64,000 bases of DNA from Polychytrium aggregatum (taxonomy: Eukaryota > Chytridiomycota > Chytridiomycetes > Polychytriales), in assembly GCF_025602895.1 (NCBI RefSeq), contig NW_026516214.1, forward strand, positions 310,001 through 374,000. Reading direction: 5' to 3'. Position numbers and translations under genes: made by a program. Positions 1 through 11,852 of this stretch are shown piece after piece. The notes under the pieces are model-generated. The model was not told the DNA's origin. It was given only the letters and a program-made list of their open reading frames with translations, and did no database searches. Within the stretch, counting starts at the first letter, position 1; every line of letters starts with the position of its first letter.

Positions 1-952
1 GATCCTCCGACAGGGAGAGCGGGGGCATGGCGGGTGTAAAACGCTGGGGAGTGATATTTAAGGGTGCCGTTGACGGCTGGATGATTCAAGATTCAGGGTC
101 GCCGAGTCAGGTCGATAGCGATAGTCAGGTTGATAGGGGTAGTTAGGCTGATTGTCGAGAGCAGATGGCGGTGGGCTAAAGGACCAACCGGGGCTGACGG
201 TCGAGAGACGGTCGAGAGGGTTGATGGCCAAAGCGAACACCAGACAGAGCGAGTTCTGGGCGGTGCCGGCAAGAGGAGACCAGCGGGACGACAGGGCAAC
301 CTTGCGATGGAGATAGAGGCCACAAGACGCCCAGCCCGGCACAACAACAGCACCAGCAGCGCCAGCAGGCGAACGATCCCTCGGCCGAACGAACAACAGC
401 GCCGATGGACGAACAACAACGGCGAAGGGCGAACAACAACGGCGGCCAAAGGGGCGGCTGGCAAGGTTTGCCGCACATGATCCTGGGACAAGGTCGGACA
501 CGGTGGGACACGGTGGGACACGGGTGCGCAGCGTGCCACGCCGCCGGCGATTGGTTCGTTCAGCAAGGCGCACACAGACAGTGGCCCCGCTGCCACTCGA
601 CGGCTGGACGAATCAGCGCGCGGGGACGCAGCCGGCGAGTCTGAGTGGTCGCCGAAACCGACGAATCAGCGGGCCAGGACGAGCCCAAACGAATCGAGCC
701 CGAACGAATCGAGCCCGAACGAATCGAGCCTATATGAATCGAGCCTATATGAATCGAGCCTATATGAATCGAGCGACAGGTCGATGCAGCGAGGATTTAT
801 GACAGGCGTCCTGCTCTGTGCTTGGTGCCAACATGAAACATCGACTGCGGGCAAGGGTGAGCCAGGCTGACGGCTGCTTGGCCAGGGACAATCGGCATTC
901 GCGGTGTAGCACCCCACCCGCAGCGGCCGCGCTCACGATGACTCTGGCCGTT
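1..952. other. Left-edge region without a supported gene
   Basis: Several overlapping open frames run through this GC-rich stretch on both strands, but none shows a recognisable domain, a conserved motif or a consistent splice pattern. It lies downstream of the RPGRIP1L-like gene, which is read from the minus strand. A 15-bp tandem array sits at 691-774. I see nothing else here. Confidence 0.5.
691..774. repeat. 15-bp minisatellite in intergenic DNA
   Basis: Five full copies and one partial copy of a 15-bp unit beginning GAATCGAGCC are seen. The first two end CGAAC and the next three end TATAT, so the array holds two homogenised sub-blocks. Confidence 0.9.
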
Positions 953-3900
953 TCAGTCCGCACCGCCGATGAGTTCTCGAAGGGCGTCGCAACCGCGGAG
1001 CACGATCCGCAGCTGCCCAAGGCAGAAGGCTCCGTCTGGGGTCGTCACCGGCAGCAGCTCCTCGTAGGTGTCGCGTCCGTATTCCAGTGCATCGCGCACA
1101 TCGAGCTCGGCATATCCGAGCTCGCTGGCCTGGGTCGGCTGGGGTCCGGACTGGCTGTTCTCGGAGCCGGGGCCTGGCTCGTTGACAACGGTGATGAGGA
1201 TCCTGGACTCGGAGGGCTCGGTCGAAGTCAGCATTTGACACAGAGAGCGTCGCTCGCGCGGGGACCGATCCAGGCTCATGTCGAAATCTTGTTCAGGTGG
1301 CCATGAAAGCAGAGGTAGCAGCTGGTTAGTGCGGCGCCTCGATCTGCACAAGCAATCGCCGACACATCGGCAAGAGCACATCGGCAAGGGCACATCGGCA
1401 AGGGCACATCGGCAAGGGCACAGCGGAGAGATTGCGCAGTGCTCCAGCATACCGTTGCTGTGGTCGAAGCGAGCAAATCCATCGTCGCCTATCGTCACCG
1501 AGGGTGTCTCGAGGCTCTCGAGTGGATAGCCCAGGAAGTCGTAGCTTGCATAGAGCTGCTCGACCTCCTCGATGATCTCGCAGACATCTTCGTCGGAAAC
1601 GTCGAACTGAAGACCAACCAGCTCGATCGAGAAGGCGCACTGATCTTGGTGCCGATGCGACCGATCGCTGTCGTCCCGCTGGGCCCCAAGCTTGTCCCTG
1701 GAGCGATTCACGAACTGCTGTTCCTCTTGACCGCCGATAGAAGGCTGGGTATATGGGTGTTTGAGTGTCAGTACCTCATGGGGTGCTGGAGCACCGTGCT
1801 TTATCAAAGGTATTCCGGCAGCACGCTCTCGACTATAGCAGCGTGCGCTTACCTCGGAAGCTTGACTCTGTGAATCGGCGGCTGGTTTCTGGCCCAGCAG
1901 GTTTCCGATGCTCCAGCCCGACTCGCCAGATTCATGGACAGTTGGCAAAGGCGGTGGCTTGGGAGTTCTCCGGCCCTGTGACGACACATTCGAGCCGCGA
2001 TCCGATGCTTCCGAATCTGACTCGGCCAGAGTTCCGGCGCTCGGCGCAGACTGAGCAGGCTGAGCAGATTGAATGGGTCGAGCAGACTGAGTAGATTGGG
2101 CACCTTGACTGCTTGCTGGTTGGCGACCCATGCTTGCTGGTTGGGGACCCATGCTTGCTGGTTGGGGACCCATGCTTGCTGGAGAGCCGACAGATTGACT
2201 GTCAAAGTCGTTCTGACTGCTTGCATGACTTTGTGCCGAGGTCGACGACCGGGCGCTATGTTGTGACGAGATACTCTCGTTGCTGCCTCGGCTGTGATTC
2301 GAAAATGCAGCGCGAGTGGCATCAGGTCCTTCACGATGCTGTTCAGCAAGAGGCTGTTCATCAGATGGCTGTTTATCAAGTGGCAGTCTCTCAGGACTGC
2401 GGCGACTGTTCATGTCGGTCTTATCCGATATCCTGGGGTTCAGGCGCGCCACCGAACCAGAGCCGGATGCTAAAGAGCCAGACGACGGGCCAACAGAGTC
2501 TCTCGATCCTCCAAGAGACCGTTGCTCCGGTTCTGTTGAACGGCGGCTGTAGTCTGTTGCTCGCTGCACTTGGTCCCGCTCACGACCGAGCCGCTGACGA
2601 CCATCTGAGCTGCCTTGCGAGTCACTTTGAAACGAGCTAGTAGACGTGCTTTGGCGAATCTGGCCCGTCGATGACAGCGAGCGACTGCTGGCAGTTGATG
2701 CGTTTCGCTGGTGCTCGCTCTGATTCCGGGATAGCTCATTAAGGCTAGCTGCTGGTTTTTGGAGGCCTTCCGCCTGTATTCCCCGCTTGGTTCTTGGCTC
2801 TTGACCACCTTCTGACAACAGACTCGACTTGGAGTCCCCAGGACTGGGTCCCCGTCGGCGTGTTTTCCGGCGCATACTTTGGCGAGAGCGGGACGAGCCG
2901 TAGGAGGTATCGCTTCGGCTGGCAGTGTCCTGGTCTGGAGGCATAGAGCTGGCTCCATTGATGAGACGGAAGCTACCTGCACTGCTTTCAAAGTTCTCGC
3001 TCGATGAATGTGCCGACTCTGGCCCGTGGCTCTCGTTGCGGCTGCGATTCAAAAACATGGAATTGAGGGATAGGATCACACATTCCCCCAGTGTATCAAG
3101 GCGCGACGACATGTGGACAAGTTCACCCTCTATCTGACACTGCCATTCGATTCAAGAACGACACGGCTCCATCAAGCGTAATGCAGCTATTCCTACCGAT
3201 CGACGGAGCGCCCTCCCGTGTTGTTGTTTGAGGGGCTGTTTTGACCCATGGATCGCTCAAGCCGGGGTCCTGACTCGGAGCTGCCTGAGAGCGACGCACT
3301 CGAGCGCTCCGGGTTGCCTGCACACCTTTGAGAGTGAGTGTTGCCGGCGCGCACATCGGCGATTGATTCATCCGAACAGCTCCTTCGGTCATGTCTCGAC
3401 CCGCCCTCGGATCCATCGGCTGCAGAGCTTCGATCCAAGCGAACGTTCTGTCGACTGCATGATGACGAGCTGTCCCCGTCTTGGAGGAGTGGAGAGGGGG
3501 CGCTCCGTTTGGAAGCCAATTGCGCTCGAGTGCCGTGTGAACCAGCGCGAGCCACCGGCTTGGTCGGGAGCTCTCTATGGTTCTCCAAGAGCAGGTCAGA
3601 GTCGCTGTCCCTCGGTTGCTTGCATATGGACTTGAGCTGCTCTTCTAGCTCGACGATTGCCGGCTTGTTGTTGATGGTATAGGGTCGTTCCCAAGACATG
3701 GACACCGACACATATCCGCGGACGACACCATGCTCCTCTCGGATCTCGAACTCGCCTTGGACAGACCCGTCTTCGGCCAGCTGAACGAGAGGAACGCGAG
3801 CGACTCCATAGATGTAGTCATCCTGGTCGGGATTGTCGTCCAAGACAAACAGGTCCAGCTTGCGCGCCAGGGGAGAGACAGAGTCGAATGGAGTAAGCCC

Positions 3901-6900
3901 AGAGCGAACTCGCCGACATTCAGCATTTACGCAAAGCAGTTATCGCGATGTGCCTCGCGTAGATGCCTGCTCTCAGGCTCCATGGCATCCAGGCAACATT
4001 CACTTCATCTTTTCGGGCACCTACATATTCGGAGCGGAGGTAGTTGTGCACGTCCAGATTCATCGGCATCGGGAAGAGCCTCACAAAGTTGAACAGGGGA
4101 TTGTGTGTGCTTGCGATGGTTTCCTGGCCAATCGTGGTTGCAGCGTTAGAGTTCATGCACTTCCGGCACCGGTGGTGTACACTTGTTCTCGAGACTCCTC
4201 TGCCGCAACGCCTTACGCCATTCAACTCTGCCCTAGCCTACGTGCTCTTTGACGGCTTACCGTTGATACGTCGTCATAAGAGTAGAGTCTAAACGTCACG
4301 TACGGCGCCGGTGATCGGTTGGGCGGGCCTTTTAGTCCAGTGCAGCGCACTATTCGGACAAGGAGCTCATTCATATTGGTTCGGGACATGAATCGCTTGC
4401 TGTTCATCCAAGTTGAAATCAGAGTTTGTGTAAGCCAATGGGGTGAGCGCTTGGGCTCTGCAGCAAATTGGTAGCGTCGCCGCTTCGATCGCCGCTTTTG
4501 TGACTGTAACGTCCCGGCCGCACTGGTACTGCAACCGCCGTCGCTGTCGGTGGTTGGAACCTGAACCTGCCTGTTCTCGGTCTCATCATGGACGGTTGTC
4601 AGATTCAGGGCGACGATTCTCTCTTTGAATGCTCTGATTGCATCAACCATGGGGATGCGAGCCCTGAGCGAGTATTCCAATTTGCCCAGGATGGTTTTCT
4701 GTTGTTGAACAGTTTGAGTTGGTGTCGGTGATGATGTTATGAGTTTGTGAAGCACTCGATATGTTTTCAGTCGCTCTGAGACCCCAGACGACAGGTGCCA
4801 GCGCAAGAGTCGCGCAACGGACGTGGGTCGCTCGTTTGCTGAGTAAGAGCGGATGATTTGTTTGCTTACATTGTCGACGCTGCTGACTATGTCGGCGTAA
4901 TACTGAATGCGCTCCGTTCGCCGGGGATCCATCAAATCTTTGAATACGACATTGCTGGTAAAGTGCGGGTATAACCGTGCAAAACCTGACCGTCAGTCTG
5001 GCACGCCAGCATCGATGGCCGAGTAGATAGGGAGAGACTTCTGCGCTTGTCGCTCGAAGCAACCTACCAGGAGCCGATTTCGGAAAACTCCACGCCATCG
5101 GCACGCATCAGATAGATCGACATGGGTTGAGTTTGCATATACAGCAGGAAGAAGTCATCGACAAAGACCTTGTATCTGTTACGAAAAGCCGGAATCAGCG
5201 AGACTGCTATTCCGCCATCAGTGCAGCCGGCAGAGCGCCTAATCTGTCTAGATAGCAACCACTTTGCGCGATAGGCGAACTGTGTTTATCTGTGGCCGCG
5301 GGGCCATAACAGGTGCTCACTTTGAAGAAAACGAATACACGGGCTTGACGCCGATACCAAGAGGGCTGGCCTGGATCTCGAATTCGAAAAACTCAAAGGA
5401 CACGAATGTTGTCATGCTCTTCATGTCCTCAGACGAACTTCGGAAGGCGCGCTCAAAGAACCTTGTGGCGCTTTGACTGAAAACACACCCTTCGATGTGG
5501 ATCTCGATGAGGTTTTGTCCTGGTTGTGAAGTCAGCCAATGGAGAATGGCACTCAGAGTCATGTTGCTCCATCGCTTCCACGAACTCAGAGGGGGAGCGC
5601 AGCTGCTCAAATGGTGGGGATGAGGCAGTCGCAGCCAGAGGAGATTTGCGGCTATGTGCTGCCTCCAGCCCTTCTGCAAGTGCAAGCCAACCAACCCTTT
5701 GCAAGCACAATGCTATCGTAGTCTTCGGCCGAGTCAACGATCGTGCCGTTCACTATCCGCATTGATTATGGTACGTCGTCCAGATGCAGTGGATTGAAGC
5801 ACGGATGAGTCGTCAGTGAAGGCTCCGAAGGATATGAAGAGTGGCGCTCGGCTGAAGGCCTGCTGGACGCTGTTGTAAATGCTACAAGATAACCATTCAC
5901 CTTTAGTTGTGCCGTAGGCCATGCTCTTGAGCTGTGCCTCTAGCTTGGATATCTTGTTGGCACGGAGGTCCAGGAGCCGTGAATCCTCCTCCAGCTTCAG
6001 CTCTGCAGTGTGAGATTGTGAACACATCATCAGGAACAGAGCTGTGCTGGAAACGCCAGCCCCATTCGACTTCAGCGGTCAAGTGATCCATTAGGCTCGA
6101 TGTTGCAAAAACGTTCAAACAGGACGCTGCTTCGATCGACGAGGCAGGGGCGTCCCTCGCCGATGCACCGAGATACACACCATACTCGTTCTGTATGGCC
6201 TCGATTTTCTGGTTGAGTTCGAGAATCTCCAGTTTGTAGTCGCCACTGATCTTCTCTTGCAGGTGGAACAGCTTTTTGTACTTTTCGAGCTCCACGACGC
6301 ACTCCGCGTGCTCGACGCGGAGGTTGCGGAGCAATACCTTCTCCTGAGTGTCAAGGCGGGTCAATGCCACATCGGTGGGCTGCTCACGATTCGTTGCCCA
6401 CGCATGTTCTTTGCTCTTTGCTCTGCATTTGTTGGCGAGTGCGCTCAATCTCGTGAGAACTGATCAAACACGCACAACTCCGGCCGTGGTCCACCGCCTA
6501 CCTCGCCATTGTCCTCAAAGTTGAGCAGAAACTCAATGGTGATTCCTTTCTCCTTCTTCAGCCGGAGCAATGTCAAGGCCTCCTCGATGTCGTTCATGTC
6601 GATACCACCGTAGCGGTCAAAGACGGACAGTCGCTCCCGAAGCCTGCTCAACTCGTCCAGGAGCTCTTCAATCCGATGCCTTGCTGATTTGCACTCCAGC
6701 TGAGACTCAGTGTACCGCTCTGTGCGCATTTTGAGATGTATAACGACACAAGCGGGATGGGAATGAGCGGGGCTGCCCCACTTGGTCTTTGCGCACCGTG
6801 CAAGCGCTCGGCATCTCGTTGGCGCCAGGTACCTTCGGCGGTACTGATTTGAGCATGTAACTCCTTCTCGCTCTCCAAATGTTCAGAGATTGTCTCCCTC

Positions 6901-9094
6901 AGATCTGCATTCATCTTCTTCAGCCTCTCGATCTCGGAGAGGAGCCCTTCGTCCCGCCCGGTGCTGAATTGGCTGCTAAGCACATTGCTCATTTCTTGCT
7001 CGAGGAGCTCTTTCTCGGCTCGCAAGTCTGCGATGATTTCCCTGAGCTGCAAGTGGGGAATGTGTTGAGCACTATATACCACAGCAGAATAGACAGCAAG
7101 AGACAAGCGGCCGCGAATGGAGGTGCACAGGGTCACGTTTGGCAGAAAACTATGCCGCATCGCTCCAGACAGTGTTTCGAGGAAGTGCCTGTCAAATACA
7201 CACCTCGGCCTCGCGCTGTCGATCGTCTTCCATCTGTTGCATGAGATATTTTGCCTCAACAAGCTTTCTGCGCTCATCCTTGAGCTCCTCGGTCAGGACT
7301 CGGACGGTGGCAACAGCATCCTCATACGAAACATTCATGGCCTGGTTTTTGGACAGCGAGTTGTCCAGCTTGACTTCGAGATCCCGTTGTCGCTTTGTCT
7401 TTTCGGTGATCTCGCGCTGCAGGGCGAGACGGTCGATATCGTTCTGGGCCTGCGACCTGTCAAACGGTATTGGCTGCGATGAGTGATGATGAACGGTCCA
7501 TGCTTTATGCTGTCATCGTGGGGAACGTGGACTCGGCAAGCTATGTAACTGCCGGCGATGGCTCGGCACAGTGACTGCAGATGGCGAGGATATCAAGTAC
7601 CGCTGATATTCTTCCTGTAGAAGATCGAGCTGTCGCTGGACATCGCAACGGCACTCCTCCGACTGGCTCAGTTGACTTCGCAGCATTGCCACAAGCTTCT
7701 GACTGGACCAAAGAAGCCAGAGTCAGGTAGTGTCTGCGAGACGGGCTCCGTTGCCGGATATCCTTGAGTGTGACGGAAGCTGCGACAAATCGCATGCCAC
7801 ACAGATCTATCAAGCACGTACAACTCGGCTATCTCTTCGTTGAGCTGGTAGTTTTCCTCAAGGTGTGTGTCGGGAATCCTGTGGTTCCGTGAAGCAGTTA
7901 CATCATCCGTTATGTACGAGATGCATGTTTAAACAGCCCCGCCTGACTGTGTGCGGTAGTTGCTGAACATACTCTTGCTCTGGCGGAGGCTCCATCTCCT
8001 CCGGCTCCTCCGGCTGTGGCCTTGGCCGCCTGTGGACATGAGCAGCAGAGTTGTGGATTGATATTAGTCGCTGACGCCAGATGTGTCCGGTCGATGATGC
8101 CACGCTGGAATACAATAGGCTTGCAAATAGGCATATCCAACTGGCGAGAACGCACTCCTTCACCGTCAGGGTCGGATGCATCTTTTTGTGTGCTCCCTGT
8201 CGATCAAACATCAAATATGGCCATGTTAGCTCGCCTCATCATGAAGGTGACCCATGTTGAAAGGCAAAGCCGTTACCGTCTTGACCCGTGGTGGGATGTG
8301 GTCATAGGGCCCTCGCTTGCGAGTCTCGGCTTCATGGAGGGACCGAAAGTACTGGACCTACACAACGTATCGGCAACGCCGTGATGCGTTAGTCTCGCTG
8401 CTCGTGCAGGAAGCATGACCTCGATCTCGAGCATTTGTCGTATAAACGAATTACGCCAGCTCATCCAGCCAGCGTGCACGGTTGTTTTCGACGATGCTTC
8501 TGAGCCAGTGTTATCCCGGGCCGCCTCGATAGTTGTCGACACGCCACGGACTAACTTTTTGCCGAAGCTGTCGATTGGCCTTTGACAGATCCTGAATCTG
8601 GCTTTGATAGTCTTCAAGGTCTTCAAGCACCTTTGCATCGCGTCTGGCTGCTCCGGCTGTCTTTGCTGCGACGGAAACTCGGTGTCAGGGCAACAACGAA
8701 GGCATCAGACAAAATCGCATTGGCTATGCAGAGCTGGTTGGGCTGCGTTCACATACATGGCCGCGCATCCAGAGTATCTCGTGTCGGGTACTCGTCTGGG
8801 AGACGTTGCTTGCTGAGATCTTCGGTGAGCCGCTGCACCTTGGTGATCAGCCTGTTGAGCGATTGGAGAAAGCAGTCTCGATAAAGCAGCCCACCGAAAG
8901 AGTATGAATGCCCCGATGTCCCGGAGTCTGCAGTCGCGGGCTCTGCAAGGACAGCTTGGTCACGAACTATCGCTGTGCGCACTTTTTGGTGATGTCGTCC
9001 TGTGCATTCAGCTTTTTCTTGAGCAGCAGATTCTCATCTTTGAGCTTGAAAACTTGATCTTCGATCTGGGCATGCTTATCGTTCCGGGATGACT
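953..9094 (-). CDS. RPGRIP1L: RPGRIP1L-like ciliary transition-zone protein (multi-exon)
   Basis: A long intron-rich minus-strand gene; stop at 953. The order of parts matches RPGRIP1/RPGRIP1L, scaffold proteins of the ciliary transition zone. N-terminal coiled-coil exons carry FKLKDENLLLKKKL (about 9.0 kb), ITKVQRLTEDL (8.85 kb), GIDMNDIEEALTLLRLKKE (6.6 kb) and KISKLEAQLKSMAYGT (5.95 kb). The first C2 domain has EIHIEGCVFS and FEFFEFEIQASPL (5.3-5.5 kb), then YKVFVDDFFLLYMQ (5.2 kb) and LEYSLRARIPMVDAIR (4.65 kb). The second C2 has NELLVRIVRCTGL (4.35 kb) and YIYGVARVPLVQLAEDG (3.8 kb). A long Ser/Gln-rich linker follows, then a C-terminal RPGR-interacting-type domain with LYASYDFLGYPLESLETP and GYAELDVRDALEYGRD. 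One clear intron joins FDHSN to DFDMSLDRSP (about 1.28-1.44 kb). The first coding exon was not found: an in-frame stop lies just upstream of 9094 and the exon there begins after an AG acceptor. Confidence 0.9.
1364..1419. repeat. 14-bp intronic minisatellite
   Basis: Four tandem copies of a 14-bp unit (ACATCGGCAAGRGC) lie inside the last intron of the RPGRIP1L-like gene. The longest frame reads through the array and gives a Cys/Pro-rich stretch that breaks an otherwise conserved C2-like domain, which supports its being intronic. Confidence 0.85.
2113..2181 (-). repeat. Coding 21-bp repeat (MGPQPAS heptapeptide)
   Basis: Three 21-bp units encode MGPQPAS, MGPQPAS and MGRQPAS in the disordered linker of the RPGRIP1L-like protein. 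The period is a multiple of three, so changes in copy number keep the frame. Confidence 0.85.
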
Positions 9095-9259
9095 CTGTTC
9101 AAGTGGCATGCGTCGGAATCAAAAGCCAGTCAGGCAAATGGTATATTTTGGATGCAGAGGCACCAGCGAGAGCACCCCTGAGCTCGAGACTCGGCAATGT
9201 CGTGAAAAAACGCATGCTGGCCCATCTGCGACGAGTGGTGTGCAATCCGGTGTCGCGGC

Positions 9260-9820
9260 ATGGTGGGCACTATCGGCATGGAATGGAATGGAATGGATTT
9301 TACCCACACCGCCGGCAACGAGGCCTCCACCCCCGCGCTCGCGGTTCATCTTGCTCGGTCGGCTTGGGGGGAGAGATTCCGGGATCGCAACTGGGCTGTG
9401 AAGAGCGCTGACGATGCAGTCTCGCCAAAGCCGATACCCAAGCTGCTTCTGGGGGGGGGTGCCAGCAACTCTCGGCCGCCTGCGACTGATCCGTCCTTGC
9501 TCCAGCGGACCTGCCGATCAAGACGGCCAGAGCAGCGCGCCATTCCCTCGGCCCTTCGCGGGCATGCCGACACCGCCGTTTGCACTGCGAATTGTGCACA
9601 ATCCGGTCAAATGCAACTGGGTTCCGACTTCTTCGCTGAACGCCCCCCCCCACCGCCGGCTCAACCTTTGACACCAACAACCCCAGTGCCGAGTTACATT
9701 GATACGGATGACCGTCCGAAATATGTATTTGGCCAAGGAAAACATGTACAAATCAAAACTCAGGCTTTCGCATTCTCGTCAAAACCAATTCAAGGGAAGT
9801 TCGGCATGTTCAAAAAATAA
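9260..9820 (+). CDS. Possible hypothetical protein, 186 aa
   Basis: An open frame ends in FSSKPIQGKFGMFKK with a stop at 9820, and the stop overlaps an AATAAA. The C-terminal 40 residues look protein-like (mixed charge, aromatics). The first half is low-complexity and may be noncoding or belong to a different exon. No family is recognised. It sits between the 5' end of the RPGRIP1L-like gene and the 3' end of the cupin gene. It could equally be chance open frame in GC-rich DNA or hide an unrecognised first exon of the RPGRIP1L-like gene on the other strand. Confidence 0.25.
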   Translation: MVGTIGMEWNGMDFTHTAGNEASTPALAVHLARSAWGERFRDRNWAVKSADDAVSPKPIPKLLLGGGASNSRPPATDPSLLQRTCRSRRPEQRAIPSALRGHADTAVCTANCAQSGQMQLGSDFFAERPPPPPAQPLTPTTPVPSYIDTDDRPKYVFGQGKHVQIKTQAFAFSSKPIQGKFGMFKK

Positions 9821-9912
9821 AAGATAGAAAACCAGGCGGATATATCTCGGCACAGAGCCGCTTCGCTGTTTGGAAGGGCCGAGCGCCAGCTACAAGCTCA
9901 GGGCAATGGCGC

Positions 9913-10870
9913 TTATTCGTCCTCGTGGTCTCTATGGGTTGAAACCGGGAAGCGTCAGTGTCCGCCGGGGTGGATGAAGGCGTGGATATACACGGCAGCA
10001 AGGAGCAAGCAGGAATACTGACTTGTTGGCGAGGGAAACGAGCTCGACGGGGTGGGTGCTGACATAGAGAAGCTTGGAGTCTTCGTCGACAAAGATGGTG
10101 TGGGGGCAGCCAGCAGGGACGACAATGAACGAGCCGGCGACGAGGAGCGACTCCTCGCTGGTGCGGGGGTTGACGATGCGGACCTGGCCCTCGATGACGG
10201 TGTACCTGCGAAACAGACGCGCGCATGGAACAGCAGCAGCAGCAGCCGGGTCAGTACAGAGGGCACCGCACACAACCATAGCCAGGGCGACATGGCCAGA
10301 TCGATCACAGCGGTCGAGCAGGCGACGCAGCACACACACTCACTCGCTGTTAACGCTGCGGGTGCCGGCGGGCTGCTTGGAGCCAGCCTCGTAGCTCAGG
10401 AGAGCGCGGTAGCCGTGCTGGGGGTTGCGGAGAACAACCTGGACCTTGGCGTTGGGGAAGCTGCGGGACGCGAGGAGAAAGAGTTAGCATCAAGGACCGG
10501 AACGAGAGACATCCGTGCCATGCCATGGCGATCTGGCGAGTACGATCGCGGTGCATATGACATCGGTGGCGGCAGTAGGCAGATGTCGATCGATTGATCG
10601 GCTCGGCTGCTGGGGTTGCTGTTCGTGCCGGGTGATCGGCGACACTTGAGCAAGAGCCAGGCCGACGGGCGACATCGAACCTGCGGATCAGTAGCCGATG
10701 CAGCCAGCTGCCCGGGTGGGTGTGGACAGACGGACAGACGAGGAACAGACTTACTGAGCAGACTCCTCCTGCTTGGACTCGTCGGCATGGGAGGTGACGA
10801 AGCGGCCCTGGCTGAAGGTGGCGCCCTTGGAGGCCCAGGAGTTGGAGAGAGGAGGAGTGGAAGCCATCAT
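9913..10870 (-). CDS. Small cupin-fold protein
   Basis: Three or four short exons on the minus strand. The first runs from ATG at 10870 (a second ATG follows at 10867) and begins MMASTPPLSNSWASKGATF, ending near EESAQ before a GTAAGT donor. The next carries FPNAKVQVVLRNPQHGY and YEAGSKQPAGT. The main exon has YTVIEGQVRIVNP and AGSFIVVPAGCPHTIFV, the two strands and the turn of a single-domain cupin (G-x-V and P-x-G-x-P-H patterns). It ends at a GTCAGT donor after SLANK; joining to the AG at about 9931 gives the tail DHEDE and a stop at 9913-9915. No enzyme family can be named: the single His in PAGCPH is visible but a full metal-binding set is not. A TATA box lies about 105 bp upstream. Confidence 0.7.
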
Positions 10871-10972
10871 TGGCGCTGGGGAAGGGGTTCGGCGGGCTGG
10901 AGATCGGCGAGGGCCTGCGAGGGAGAGACTCTGGCTGGATGGGGAGCAGGCGGAGGCGGCCGCGGCAGGCGG

Positions 10973-10980
10973 TATTTATA
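10973..10980 (-). promoter_or_regulatory. TATA box of the cupin gene
   Basis: TATAAATA on the minus strand, about 105 bp before the cupin ATG, in otherwise very GC-rich DNA. Confidence 0.6.
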
Positions 10981-10989
10981 GGCGCGGCG

Positions 10990-11852
10990 GCGATGTCATG
11001 TCATGTCACTGGGCCGCGACGGCGACACGGCGGTGACACGGCCGTGTGTCACGATGACGGCTGTGGCCGTCTGTGTGTGTGTGTGTGGGCTCGGTCGCGT
11101 CTCGCCGCCGCCTCGCCGTGTCTCGGTCCTCGGTGGATCAGCTCTGTCCGGGGTCGTGCTTGGTCATGGTCATGCCGCGACAGCGCATCGGTTCCAGGCA
11201 CGGCTTGTGGTGCGGCCTGCGCTCGGCTCAGATATGCGTCACTGCGTCGGGCCTGTCTGCCTGTCTGTCGTCTGAGGGGGTCGACGGAGGCGGAAGTGCG
11301 TCGTGGTGGCAACCTGCTCCGGTGTCTCGGCGCCCAGCAGCGAGCGAATGCCCAGCAGCGAGCGAGTGCCCAGCAGCAAGCGAGTGCTCAGAGTTTTCTC
11401 GAGCCGCTGTCCTGAATCCAGCTCGGTGCCTCCGCAGCACAGCCCCGGCTTCGAGCGTTTGCCACCAATCCCGTCCATCCGGCCACTCCTTGGGGCAGAC
11501 ACGGCTCTGGGCCCATCAAGGAACCGGCGTTATCGCTGACATCAAAGATAGCAGCGAAGCAGACATCGGCCAGACACCAGGACACCAAGATATCGGCCGC
11601 CACCGATTTCCAGTCTTGGAGGGCGTACGCTTGTTCAAACGACTCTCACGGCCAGCCACAGGTGTTCCGGTGATGTGACATTCGTGTTCTTTATAGGAGC
11701 CGTGTATTCAAGGCATAGAAAAAGGTAGCAATTGCTCGCACATACCGACTTCTTCAGCTTGGCTGTATGTTGTCCGCACTCTAGATCAGCGAGCTGCTCC
11801 ACGCCAGCAGCATTGGCAACCACATCGTTCGCATTATCATGGCAACTGAGAT
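10990..11852. other. Intergenic region with microsatellite and minisatellite
   Basis: The region lies between the start of the cupin gene and the stop of the CLC gene. It holds a short TG run near 11071-11088 and an 18-bp tandem array at 11333-11386. Frames here change strand and composition without any domain. No gene is called. Confidence 0.5.
11333..11386. repeat. 18-bp tandem repeat, three copies
   Basis: Three copies of CCCAGCAGCRAGCGARTG in tandem with one or two differences between copies, in intergenic DNA. Confidence 0.85.

Noticed and set aside
691-774. Repeat array as a possible CRISPR-like array
   Set aside because: The units are directly adjacent 15-mers with no spacers. It is a minisatellite.
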